From: Conidiobolus incongruus B7586
Lineage: Eukaryota; Entomophthoromycota; Entomophthoromycetes; Entomophthorales; Conidiobolaceae
Assembly (NCBI GenBank): GCA_000697335.1
Contig: JNEM01014444.1
Span: 1-33,007, forward strand
Direction of reading: 5' to 3'
Length of the DNA stretch: 33,007 bases
Shown here: positions 11,673 to 22,545 of the stretch, in pieces
Numbering within the stretch: position 1 is the stretch's first letter
How the letters are laid out: each line of letters begins with the position of its first letter
Position numbers and translations under genes: made by a program
Notes under the pieces: generated by a model
Told to the model about the DNA's origin: nothing
The model's input: the letters and a program-made list of their open reading frames with translations, nothing else
Databases searched by the model: none

Positions 11673-13654
11673 CCCATCATCTTCAAAATTCATAATTAAA
11701 TTTATATTTACAAAAGTATCAATTTAAAACATTACATTCCAATATATTATTACTATCATTTATCTGCTACAAAATCTTCTGATTAGATTTTTACCTTAAC
11801 AATATAAAAACAAGTTGGAATTTTATAAATAGTGAATATCAAATATTAAAAATATTTACAAAAGTGAGGACCATAAAAACTCATTGAAGATTCAAATTTT
11901 ACTCCTTATATAATATTAAACAATATATTTAATAAATGAGAAAATCATATCTAATATTAAAATACCAAAATATATTATATTACAACCTTTTCCAAACCTC
12001 AAAAACAAAACTATAAATAATAAACTAACCATATCAAATAAGATTATTTGAATATCAAATTATCTAAAATATTAAAAAAAATTAAACCATAAATGCTATT
12101 ATTTCTTCTTTGTATTATATTTTGATTAATATAAAAAATATGCTAAAGTTAATACTATATTTATTATAATAATCTTTATTATTATAATGTTAAGCTTTGT
12201 AAATTTATTATCAAATACTTTAAATTTAGCTTATACTCTTCAGAAAAATTATTTATTTATATAATTTAAATTATAAATTTTAAGTACACCTCCTTATGAT
12301 TTATGACTTTTATAATAAAAACATAGATCATTTTTATTGATACTAAAAATCTAACAAAATAAAAACAAACTCAAAAACTATTGCATAAGAATATGATAAA
12401 AATACTAATATTATAATTTAGGTCAAAGTAGCCTAATAGCTAATAACTTTAGATATGGTAAAGGATAATATATTTTAGATTAAAATAATATAAAATAATC
12501 AAATAAAAATATATCTGATTATTAAAACTATTTGGCCCTATAAACTTTTAATAATGAATTAAAATATTTCTTTTTATTGAAAAATTTTAAAATTATTTAT
12601 ATTAATAAAAATTTAGTTAATATTCACTTTATTTAATAAAAATTAATAATTTTTTTATTATACTATATATTTAATTAAGTATTAATTTAAGTAGTTAAGA
12701 AATTATTATAAAATACTAATTATAATATTTGGTATATTATATCTTTCAATACTATTGGAAATTATAAATAATAGCAGAATTTTATATAATTATTAAGATT
12801 AAAAATATAAAAGTTGATATTAAGCTTCAAAAGCCACAAATATTATTCTTTATTGGGTTAAACATATAAAAACCTAATATAGGAATTAATAATTTATATC
12901 TTATTCCCATAAAAACAATAATAAAGAGTTTAATTAATTTATCAAATTATGCTGAAATAAATTAACAAAATTAAAAAATAAAATAGTCTTGATAAAAGTA
13001 AAGATGATTTATAATTAATCTTTTTTATTTTATTTAGTAAAGAGTTATTTAAAAGTTAATTCTATATTATTATTAAAAGACTAATTCTTAAATCTCTTAT
13101 ATATAAATTCTATACCTCATATTAGCTTATAATTTATCTACTAATTTATACTTTCAAATTTAATTTAATTATATAAATATTATTAATTTAATTAATATGT
13201 ATATATTTCTTTTCTTTCCTTTTAATTCTTTTTATTTTCTAATTTTATTAATTATTACTATTTTTAAGATTAAAACTATTAATATTATATTAAATATTGA
13301 AATTATCTATTATTAATATAATTATATTAACTAATATACTCAAATCTTAAATAAATTCACTGATATATTAAATTAATTATGTTATTATTAATTTAAATCT
13401 TCTTGTACAATATACTAATTTTACTACCTATTATTATTTTAAGTATTATTGTGAAAAATTATATTTTAATAAACACATAATAAATTTTATTATAAATTAA
13501 TAAAATATTTATTTTAAAAATTCTAGCTTATATTTAAACTTAGTCTTTATTAACTCTGATGAATTACAAATGAAAAAATACAGACAATAAGTATTAAAAT
13601 AGATAGGGTCATTAAACCATATCCAATCATTTCAATTACTCTCTTATTCATAAG

Positions 13655-13813
13655 ATTTCGCGTCAGCCAATCAAATTAAGGTGATATAGCTGGAATTCAA
13701 AAATTTACATAAAATCAATTGGATTAAAAATTTTCCCCTTATTACATGACGCGAAATGATTGGTTGAATGCTTTTAGTGATCAGATTTAGTGGAGTTTGT
13801 AAAAAATATATAA
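13655..13813 (+). promoter_or_regulatory. Promoter of array gene 1 with paired TTTCGCGTCA and CCAAT boxes
   Basis: ATTTCGCGTCA at 13655-13665 and its exact reverse complement TGACGCGAAAT at 13747-13757 form an 11-bp inverted repeat. Each abuts a CCAAT element: CCAATCA at 13667-13673 and TGATTGG at 13757-13763. A further CCAATCA lies at 13623-13629. A TATA-like TATATAAGTGG begins at 13807, 95 nt before the ATG, and TGATTGG is 145 nt before it. The TATA and TGATTGG positions are shared with the two other array genes; the CGCG boxes are not. TTTCGCG resembles E2F/MBF-type G1/S sites, but that reading is inference. Confidence 0.65.
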
Positions 13814-13901
13814 GTGGTGATTTGGTCAAAGAGTTACAAAATTTTTTTGTTTTTACCAAGATTTTTGGTGTAAATTTCGCAAAGCCTGACCGTTTTCAAA
13901 C

Positions 13902-15055
13902 ATGTCCCCTCTTTCAGTGTCTTCACCATCTAAGCTCCAGAGAAATCGTAGGTCCACTTCTTCTACGTCATCTATTTCCAGTAAGTATTTAACTGTGATG
14001 CCTTGAGCTTTCTTTATTAATTATATATAGAGCACGATACTCAATTGGTTAAGCATCATCGCTCCTTGTCCTCACCACCCACTTCTCCAACTAATAGTAC
14101 TTATGAAGAATTATTTAACCCACTTAAACTTTTATTCTCTTCTAGCGTCTGTTCTGATAACTCCAACCAGCCTACTAATATATCTTCTTTTAGCTCTTCA
14201 GACAAATATTCTACCCAATCATCCTTCAACTCGACTACTTCAAACAATCACAATACTAATAACAACTTGGATACTTATACTATCTCTGGGGATCAAGCTT
14301 TTGGTATCAATTTTTATGGTTCAATTAGTAAAGTCTCCCCCAATCACGCTTCGGATTCCAATAAGAAAAGAAAGTCCACGGATGATTTGGATCAAGACTT
14401 TAATAATAAAAGAGATATGATTTTAAAGCACAACCATATCACTTCAAATTCCCCACACGATTTCTCCTCATCCAGCGATTTTGAAAACTCTAATGTTTTA
14501 GACTCCATCCCAGATCAATCCAAAGTTGGCCCTATAGTGACTGATCAAGAAGCCTTGGATCTTTTACTTGAGTGCTTTCCTCCAGCTCAAAAACCTGAGC
14601 TATTTCAATTCCCAACTCGACCTTCTCTTCTTAAGGAACTACTCACAAAAGGTCAATATACCCCATCCTATTTACACATGAGTACTTCAAATCGTATCAT
14701 TAACTACACGAGAAAGATGAAGCCATTCCTAAAGAATCATGGTTATTTACCTTATCGTCCTTCAAAATTATCTTCTGTAATATATTCTTCTGCTAACCCT
14801 ATCAATCATCGCCACGGTTACAACCCTAAAAATTTATCTAGAATCGAGATTATCAGGTATATTCAATCTTTCCCTCCCAAACTGGGTCCCAAAGCTGTCG
14901 AAATTGTCAGTACTTTTCTCCCGTTTATGAGATCCCCTAATTCTACTCAAGTTGAGCAAAAGGCTGCTATGGAAGATTTCAGAGTGATACTAAATTCAGT
15001 AGCAGAATGTGACAATGAAAAACGAATTTGTCTGAAAAAATTCTTGAATTCCTAG
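13902..15055 (+). CDS. Array gene 1: unrecognised nuclear-type protein, two exons
   Basis: I do not recognise this family. Exons 13902-13980 and 14031-15055 encode 367 aa; the 50-nt phase-1 intron has GTAAGT and TATATAG ends. Visible parts, in order: a Ser/Arg-rich N-terminus with a basic VKHHR at about 33-37; ELFNPLKLL; an Asn/Ser/Thr-rich linker; the motif YTISGDQAFGINFYGSI at 109-125; a basic KKRK at 138-141 followed by acidic DDLDQD, like a nuclear localisation signal; and a conserved C-terminal domain with LDLLLECFPP, FQFPTR (218-223), YLPYRPSKLS (about 265-274) and IEIIRYIQSFPP (about 298-309), ending in a Cys/Asp/Glu/Lys segment. No membrane segment or signal peptide is seen. It is the most divergent of the three paralogues and its linker is the most Asn-rich. 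A DNA-binding or signalling role is possible but unsupported. Confidence 0.85.
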
Positions 15056-17456
15056 ACTTCTTTACTATGTATTCTACAATATTTATTTCTCCCCAAAATT
15101 TATTGCTTGTACTAATAAAAATCATTTTAAGGTTTATCTTGTATTACAATATTATCGCAACTTTGTCACGAAATTATAATATCAATTAGATACAGATAAA
15201 ATTGAATATATCTATCTGAAATTCATATCTTTGATTCAATTTAATAAAAAAAGGGTCATATCACTAATTGAATGAACAATATTGACTTCAAAAATTTTCA
15301 ATTCATATTTTGTATCCAAACATTTTTACTTAACTACAATCTATTGATATTGATTGATTTACTAAAAAACTAATTCAAATTTTAATGATTTTTATACAAT
15401 TCTGATATATTTATCTAGATTTTAATGCCTAAAATTGGAAGTTATGAAGTAATTGATATAATTTTTAATATATTGAATAATATTACATATTTGATTGATA
15501 GATATTTCAAATTCAAACTTTTTATAATGATTTTACAAAAAATATAAACTACTATATATTAATTTATTTAATGTAATTAATTACTATTTTACTTAGAGTT
15601 TGTAATTAATAATAATAATAATAATAATCAAATTAATGTATTGCAGGTCTGCTAGAAAGTAGCGCTGCGATAAGGATCAAATGGATTCGATAAAGTGGGT
15701 CAAGGATGGTTGACGAGATACTTTAAAAGATTTTATTAAAATGTCAAGATGTAGGACTTGACCCTGATCGAGATGATCATCAAGCAAATGTGTGCTCAGT
15801 GACGAGCTTATAGTGCTATCAATCCTTGGCCAATTTGTTGAAACATCATTTGTAGTCGTTGTCAGGAATTTCATATTATACAAGGATTATGCAACGTAAA
15901 TGTGTGTGGATTATGTTCTGAATAAAGACAAATGGTTAAAGTTGAATGGCGAGTGGACCTCCCGGTCCTCGATAGTATTTTAAAAACAGATATAATTTTA
16001 AAAATATTTGAGATTAACTTTCATTTTTTTGATAGAAAAAGTAAATTTAGTACCATAAATTGAAGTAAAAGGAGTTTATTCAAGTTGATAATAAAAATTA
16101 GGGTTAAAATCAAGCCAAAATCAATGTCCTAAAATAGGTGTGATATTGAATATTATATCAATAACCTCCACAAAAAAATTAAAATTCAAAATACAAATAA
16201 ACCATCAAGATATATAATACATCTATTTTCATGATATCTTTGCGATTATTACTCGATATCTAAAATTTAATGAACTAAAACATAAAAGATATTGCCATTT
16301 ATTTCAAAGCAATAAAATAATTACACTCAAAACAAATAGTAAACTGATATTTATTGTGAAAAACTATTTATAAAGATATATTTGTTGATCGAATAAATTA
16401 TATACTTTTACAAAAGATACTGTTTATATTTTATAGTATTGAACTAAAAAAATTAATCTATTAAGTTATTTATCACCATTTAAAAAAACAAATTTCACTG
16501 CTTATAATATGAATTGTCTATATTGAGTCTTATTGAACTAAATCGTTTATATAAATACATGAATGGTATATATTGAGCAATGCATAATAAATTGGTATAC
16601 AATTTATGCTTTGTAATATTAATTTTGTATACTTTGTATTTGATATATACCCAATGTTTAATTTATATTGGATCACTGGGTTTATATTGACATTGAAAGT
16701 TCAAAAACAAATCAAAATATATACTGAATTGATAAATGCAGATAATAGAAAATTGGTAAGATTTTTAGTTTTAATAATTAAAATTTGATGTATAAATATT
16801 AAGATATATCTTTTGTTTGTTAATCATTTTATTATTTTTTATTAAATTCAAAGTGATATTATATATTTTTATAGTAAAACTGAAAATTAACCACAAAAAG
16901 TTATTTTCATATCTCAGTTTTAGAAGTAAAGGAAGACGCTTAGTAAATGTTATTAAATTTGTCAATCAAAGAGCTGACACAATATATTATTTTACTATAA
17001 CACATAAAATATTTTGTTTGTTTGAATGAATTAAACATCAAATCTATCATCATAAAGTTATTAAGGTTTTTTTAGATGTAATATTCAGTATATTCATTAT
17101 TTAATTTAATATAATTTAATAATAGCTAAATAATATTCGTAAATCTTAACTAAATATTTGGAATTGGAATTTATTATTTTACTATTTTAATTTAAAATAA
17201 ATAGCTTGGCTTAGTACGCAATTTTTTATTCAAACCTCTATTTAAATAAAGGATTATAATCGTGTTGAATATTTAATTAATTAAAAGTATGCATAAATTC
17301 ATTTTTTATAATTAATATTTAAGAAAATGTTGGGTTCAATTTAATACTTACAAATTGATAAAACTAGAAATCAATTTATACCATAATTATTTTAAATTGA
17401 TTGAATTCAATAAATCAGCCTTCATTCAAAAGCTAATTTAGGATCAAAGCACGATA
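15056..17456. other. Spacer between array genes 1 and 2
   Basis: Mostly AT-rich. Short open frames near 15677-15883 and 16606-17029 lack conserved motifs and do not look coding. A TAA microsatellite lies at 15607-15628, and a GC-richer island follows at about 15640-15975. The right end is homologous to the sequence upstream of array gene 3: both have AATAAATCAGC roughly 50 bp before the TGATTGG box. Confidence 0.5.
15640..15975. other. GC-richer island of unknown nature, possible decayed mobile sequence
   Basis: About 335 bp stand out from the surrounding sequence by mixed composition. The right end contains a hairpin at 15950-15971, with CGAG and GACC arms, a 2-nt bulge, a TCCC loop, then GGTC and CTCG. 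No long open frame carries a recognisable motif, no clear TG...CA ends with a target duplication were found, and the hairpin does not fit a tRNA. A remnant of a repeat, a structured noncoding RNA or a lost gene are all possible. Confidence 0.35.
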
Positions 17457-17516
17457 TGATTGGTTAAAATTGAATTTAATGAATGTGGGAATTTTGAGGG
17501 AAAAAATATTATAAAA
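17457..17516 (+). promoter_or_regulatory. Promoter core of array gene 2
   Basis: TGATTGG at 17457-17463 lies 146 nt before the ATG, and TATAAAAGTGACTTG begins at 17510, 93 nt before it. The stretch between, including AATGAATGTGGGAATTTTG, aligns with the promoter of array gene 3. The CACGATATGATTGG form resembles GACGCGAAATGATTGG of gene 1 with the CGCG lost. Confidence 0.65.
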
Positions 17517-17602
17517 GTGACTTGTAATTAAGAGATGTGAGTAACCTTTTTCTCCTGGTGCTGTGCTGTTTTTTAGTAGCTATTCTTTATCTGTTTATCA
17601 TT

Positions 17603-18720
17603 ATGACTCATAAACCCTCTTCCATTCCATCCATCTCTTATCAAGCCCAATCTTCTTCACAGTCTGCAAGACTTGATGGTAAGTGAATTTTTTTCCAGAT
17701 CTAAACTGTTAACATTTCATTGTAGAGAATTCTAATGCTCGAGTTAAGCGTCAGCGTACCAAGTACACTAACCGTACTACTCTCCTTCAAAATATTATTT
17801 TGAAAGAGATATTTAACCCTTTTCGAAAATTACTCTATCCCAATGTCTTTCCAAGTATCTCAAATCAAACACCATATTCTTCCACTTTCAGCATTTTCAA
17901 GGAACCTTCACAGATTTCCTTTAATTCTGCTACTTCGAGCAAGCTTGCTGTTAATGCTCCAGTGGATTCTTATACCATCACTGGTAACCAAGCGATTAAT
18001 ATCAATTTTTATGGTTCCGTTACTGGAGTCACCTCCACTGATTCCTCCAATACCAGCAGAAAAAGAAAGTTCGACGACTTAGACCATGACTCTGCAAAGA
18101 ATGAAGTAAACACCACTTTAAATCACGATGATGTAGCTTCGGAATCCGTAATTGGCACCTCTTTCCCTACAGATTACATAAGCTCTGGCTCCTCAGAATT
18201 CCTTCCAGATATACCAGAAGATAGTTTTAATATCAGCCAAAAGACGCTCGACCTTTTACTTCAATATTTCCCCCCAGTACAGAATCCGAAAAAATTCCAG
18301 TTCCCTACTCGCGAATCTCTGGTTAAGGCAGTGCTTACCAAGAATCAATATATTGCTTCCTATAATCTGATAAAATATCGGCAACGCCTTCAAAGCTACA
18401 TGAAAAAGATAAAGTTATTACGCCAGAATAAGCCTTATTTGCCTTTCCGTCCCTCCAAGTTATCTACTGTAGTATGTTCATCCATTAATTCTTACAGCTC
18501 TTATTGCAATGGATATACTCCAAGAAACGTATCTAAAATTGAAGTGATTCGATATCTCCAGTCATTTCCTCCAAATCAAGGACCTACCATTGACAAAATT
18601 CATCAAGACTTTTCGCAATTCTTGAAATATCACAATGCTAAATTATACCATATTTTGCTTCAGGTCTCCATACGTAATCAGAATCAAGGACGATTTTATT
18701 TGAACTTATCATACAACTAA
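17603..18720 (+). CDS. Array gene 2: paralogue of array gene 1, two exons
   Basis: Exons 17603-17678 and 17726-18720 encode 356 aa; the 47-nt phase-1 intron has GTAAGT and TTGTAG ends and a TTAAC branch-like site. The intron falls at the same place as in genes 1 and 3, just before a basic VKRQR segment. Shared blocks: EIFNPFRKLLYPNVFP, the motif YTITGNQAININFYGSV at about 108-124, RKRKFDDLD at 137-145, FQFPTR at 216-221, YLPFRPSKLSTVV and IEVIRYLQSFPP. Near the C-terminus it is shorter than genes 1 and 3 and differs where they have CDxEKR, then ends YLNLSYN like gene 3 (YLDLSYN). It is closest to gene 3 throughout. The function is unknown; a nuclear location is inferred from the basic clusters only. 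Confidence 0.85.
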
Positions 18721-19005
18721 TATGTATTTTTTGTTTATATCTATATTTCCGCATTAGTCGGTTGTATATAATTAATATACCATTCTATATATTTCTATAT
18801 ATTAATAAAATTATTATTTATTTTTAATATTATATAATTTTATGATATTTTGATCATTTACGATTGTAATATACCAAGTTTACATCACATTTATTTTTAT
18901 AATTAAAATCAAATAATTTTGAATAGTTGGATTTTTTATGTTAACAGCTTTCAAATAAAATATATAAAGAGAAAATAGATTTAAAGAATATATTGATTTT
19001 TAATG
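18721..19005. other. 3' flank of array gene 2
   Basis: AT-rich. The first 60 bp (GCATTAGTCGGTTGTAT and neighbours) align with the 3' flank of array gene 3 (GCAATAGTAAGCTGTAT), so the duplication unit reached past the stop codon. No gene is seen. Confidence 0.6.
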
Positions 19006-19525
19006 AAATTTGTCACGTACCCGGCGATGCTGGCCAGGATCAAGGTAGTCAGATCACTGATTCCGGGACAAGACAGACGAGTTGAGGTGCATATATGACT
19101 AGCTTGGATAGCGGGAGGGATGCACAAATTAGGTGAATATGTCTCTGTACGAGGGTAGACGTTGATTGACTGATCTGAATTCATTTCGATCAAATATTAC
19201 AAATAATGCAAATAAAATTAATGAATGTATTCGATAAATTAGTCTTTTACAAAGATCCTTAATTGAGATCTTAAAGTAGTGCTGTGGCTGATGTGCCTAG
19301 TGTCAGATTTGCGTTCTACCGAACATCATCTCTTGCATTAGTGATAGCCTACGTCATTTTTTGGGATCGATAAGCTCACTACTGCAACTATCCTCATTGG
19401 TCTCACAATTAGAGTCCCAAAGTTAGTGAGGTTCCCAATGCACCCCGTCAATTGGTTTTGATAGGGAGTTCTCATTAACCTGTAGCGATTCGACGGGTTA
19501 CCAAGTCAGCAACCTTGACAAAATT
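19006..19525. mobile_element. Solo LTR of an LTR retrotransposon with its target site duplication
   Basis: The LTR is 19011-19520 (510 bp). It starts TGTCACG and ends CTTGACA, so the termini TGTCA/TGACA are inverted. It is flanked by AAATT at 19006-19010 and again at 19521-19525, a perfect 5-bp target duplication. It is much GC-richer than its surroundings apart from an AT-rich core. No internal retroelement region or second LTR is in the window, so it is a solo LTR left by LTR-LTR recombination. The superfamily (Ty1/copia or Ty3/gypsy) and orientation cannot be decided. The intact ends and duplication suggest a fairly recent fossil. Confidence 0.82.
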
Positions 19526-21283
19526 GAAAATATATTGGAAAGAATTCAAATCCTAAAAAAAATTAAAAAAAATTAAAATAATGTGATTTATAAACTAAAT
19601 AAATTAATTATTTATTACTAAGAACATTCAAAAATTCAAACAATTGGCAATTTAAGAAATAATATATTAATCAATACATCATTCTAAAGTTGAAATTTTA
19701 TCCCTTAATATCATATTTCATTTTAAGTATTAAATTCATAATACCTCAATATTTACATATATTCATTATATTCAAAATAAAATACCAAATTTAATTATAC
19801 TTATTGTTCAATTACTAATTCTATTTTGTCAAAATTCCGCGATATTATTGAAATTTTTCAAAAGCGTAAATGTACAGTATATATTATCAAATTGTGAGTT
19901 AAGGTTAAATATTCCTATGTATTTGATCTTATTAAAATAGTTATCAACATATAATTATATCATACTATTATATTAATATTTTGTATATGAGCAAAAAATA
20001 TATTTGATAATCGGAGTTTCAAAATCTAAGATCCAGATTGTACATTCCTGATGTAGGAAAGGTACAAACTATCTAAAATGAGTTTTTGAAATTATATATT
20101 GTAACGATATTTTTATAATAGAATAAATATTATTAATATTTTTGATTATTATATGCATATATTCAATCCAAATTTTATAAGTCTTAGTACATTATATAAT
20201 CTATTAGATTTAAAATTAGAATTTAAAATAAAATGCTTTGGGAATATAGATTATATCATAATAAATATGTCTTCAATTTTTCTGAATAAAATATATTTTT
20301 AAATATATTAGTATATTTATTAAATCTGAGACCTATTATTTTTATTCCTTGGAATATTGATTTTTATTTTTCGTAAAATAGTCCAATTTAAATATAAAAA
20401 ACCACTCATATAAGGGATTATAAACTATAATTAATATTTTATTTGAATAATAAAATCTATAAAATTTAAAACAATATAACTACATTCAAACTAGTTTTGA
20501 AACTAAATTGGGGTTGAAAATCTCATTATATTTATTTCATGTTATTAAAATATAATAAACTGTATTCAAATATATTATTTAATTGATTTTAATGATTAGT
20601 ACTTAATATTTTTAATTTAAGGTATAATTATTAAACCAATCGATATATTGAAAAAATATTTATTGAATATTAAATTGAAATAAAAAATATTATGATGTAT
20701 TTGCAATCAAGTTATTTTCGATAATGTTTACAAATTGTGATATATTCTAAAAAATATTAATTTTAGTGTAGAATGATCAGAAAAATAATATTTTTAACAA
20801 GTATACAATTTCGATATTATTTTATTTTTATATAGTAATAATATTTAAAAATATATATTATATATATATTTATATTTGATTTATATTCATATATGGTAGT
20901 GAATTTTCAAATTTAAGATATTATAATCCTTTTTTTAGCAAAGTTTATATATTATAATAAAAAATTTTAGTTAGGCACTAATATTGATGATTAATTGGAA
21001 TATTTTGATTTGTTTTTCAATTATGCCATAGAAATCGTATTGATTTATAAATTTAATTGATAATATAAAACAAATTAGGAATTTTTACATTAAAATAGCG
21101 AAAAAAAAACTAATTAATTTATAAAGTTTTATATTAAATTAAACAAATTGAGCAATATTTGTTGAGTTGAATACTCTCAAAAATATCGTTTATTATGGTG
21201 CATACCATAATAATTTCGATTTCATCAAATCTAATAAATCAGCATATATCTAATTTTGTTAATGAAATTTCAAACTCTCCATA
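19526..21283. other. AT-rich spacer upstream of array gene 3
   Basis: No open frame or RNA signature is visible in this 1.76-kb stretch. It runs from the solo LTR to the gene 3 promoter; the last 60 bp align with the upstream flank of gene 2. Confidence 0.55.
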
Positions 21284-21343
21284 TGATTGGTCGAAAGTCG
21301 ATATAATGAATTCTGAGAATTTGGGAAGGAAATGATTATTTAA
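21284..21343 (+). promoter_or_regulatory. Promoter core of array gene 3
   Basis: TGATTGG at 21284-21290 lies 149 nt before the ATG, and TATTTAAGTGACTTG begins at 21337, 96 nt before it. Spacing and flanking bases match the array gene 2 promoter. Confidence 0.65.
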
Positions 21344-21432
21344 GTGACTTGCAAGTGGTGAATAATGTGTATCTCTTCTTTTGAGGTATTGGTTGTTTTA
21401 CATATTTGGTATACTTTTTTCTATTTATCACT

Positions 21433-22545
21433 ATGACTCAAAAAAATCAACCTTCTTCACAATCTACCGCACCAGCAGGTAAATTTTAACTTTGGCTACA
21501 TTGAAATTATTAACATTTCGTTTTAGAGAACTCAAATACTCTAATTAAGCGTCAACGTACAGAGCACTCTAACCATTCTACTGTTCTTCCTAATATCTCT
21601 TTAGAAGAGATATTTAACCCCTTTCGACAACTGCTCTATCCTAATGTCTTTCCGGTTATCTCTAATCAAATTCCGTTTTCTTCCGCTTTCAACATTTTGG
21701 ATGAATCTCAACAACTATTTTTCAATTCTACTACTTCCAATAGTCTTGGTATTGATGCTCTCATGAGTCCTTGTACTTTCTCTGGTATCCAAACTTTTGA
21801 TATCAATTTTTATAGCTCTACTAATGAAATCCTTTCTACCGATACTTCTAACGCCAGCAGAAAAAGAAAGTTCTCCGACCACTTAGACCAGAACTCTAAA
21901 AAAAATCAAGTAAATACCGCTTTAAGTGTTATAGATATGGCTTCCGATTCCGTATCTGAAACCTCATTCCCTACAGATTTTAAAAATCCCAATTCCTCAG
22001 AATCTTTTTCACATAAACCCGAAGAAAGCTTCGATACTAATCAAGAGACGCTCGACCATTTACTTCGATGGCTATGTCCAGTTCAAAAGCCCGAAAAATT
22101 TCAGTTCCCTACTCGCGATTCTTTGCTTAAGAAAGTACTCACCAAAAACCAATATATTGCATCTTATATGCAACAGAACTCCACAGAACGTATTAAAAGC
22201 TACACCATCAAAAAGAAACTATTCCGAAAGAACAAACATTATTTGTCTTTTCGTCCTTCCAAACTATCCACTGTAGTGTATTCATCTACTTATTCTCACG
22301 ACTCCTCTCGCAATGGATACACTCCCAAAAATTTATCCCAAATTGAAGTGATTCGATATCTTCAGTCATTCACCATCAGTCAAAGGCCCACCTATGATAC
22401 AATTTCCAAAGACTTTTCCCCATTCTTAATATCTTCCAATTCCCAAATTAACACAAAAGCTGTAAACGAATTGAGCCTTATTTTGAAACAGGTCTCCAAA
22501 TGTGATGATGAAAAACGATTTTACTTGGACTTATCCTATAATTAA
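21433..22545 (+). CDS. Array gene 3: paralogue of array genes 1 and 2, two exons
   Basis: Exons 21433-21478 and 21527-22545 encode 354 aa; the 48-nt phase-1 intron has GTAAAT and TTTTAG ends. The protein starts MTQKNQPSSQS, close to MTHKPSS of gene 2. After the junction come IKRQRTEHSN, EEIFNPFRQLLYPNVFP, the motif CTFSGIQTFDINFYSST at about 98-114, RKRKFSDHLDQ from 127, FQFPTR, YLSFRPSKLSTVV and IEVIRYLQSF, then a tail with KCDDEKRF and YLDLSYN. The central motif has lost the Tyr and the second Gly kept in the other two copies. It is convergent with the coiled-coil gene 324 bp downstream. No function can be assigned. Confidence 0.85.

Larger units (their letters stand above)
8713..13654. other. 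About 5-kb AT-rich region without a supported gene
   Basis: Both strands lack open frames above about 60 codons, except a spurious one at the right edge, and no tRNA-like A/B box pair is visible. The region holds simple repeats, including an ATTA tract at 10787-10811 and TTAT-type runs near 9436-9455, and a long AT palindrome centred at 11656/11657. It separates the zinc-cluster gene from the tandem array and contains the zinc-cluster gene's promoter at its left edge. A centromere, an origin or plain spacer cannot be told apart here. Confidence 0.5.

Noticed and set aside
13671-13992. Open frames on both strands covering the promoter of array gene 1.
   Set aside because: The plus-strand one merely runs through the promoter and first exon in another frame; the minus-strand one overlaps conserved promoter elements and has no domain.
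15677-15883. Open frame of 68 codons on the minus strand inside the GC-richer island.
   Set aside because: No ATG-supported conserved motif, no splice context and no similarity to known domains; open length is plausible by chance in a GC-richer patch.
15950-15971. tRNA-like A box (TGGCGAGTGG) beside a GC hairpin.
   Set aside because: No acceptor stem, B box (GGTTCGAxTCC) or anticodon arm can be drawn around it.
16606-17029. Three short open frames on both strands.
   Set aside because: Composition is Ile/Leu/Lys/Asn/Phe only, as AT-rich noncoding DNA gives, and the frames overlap each other on opposite strands.
18981-19193. Open frame of 70 codons on the minus strand.
   Set aside because: It straddles the left end of the solo LTR and its flank and shows no protein motif.
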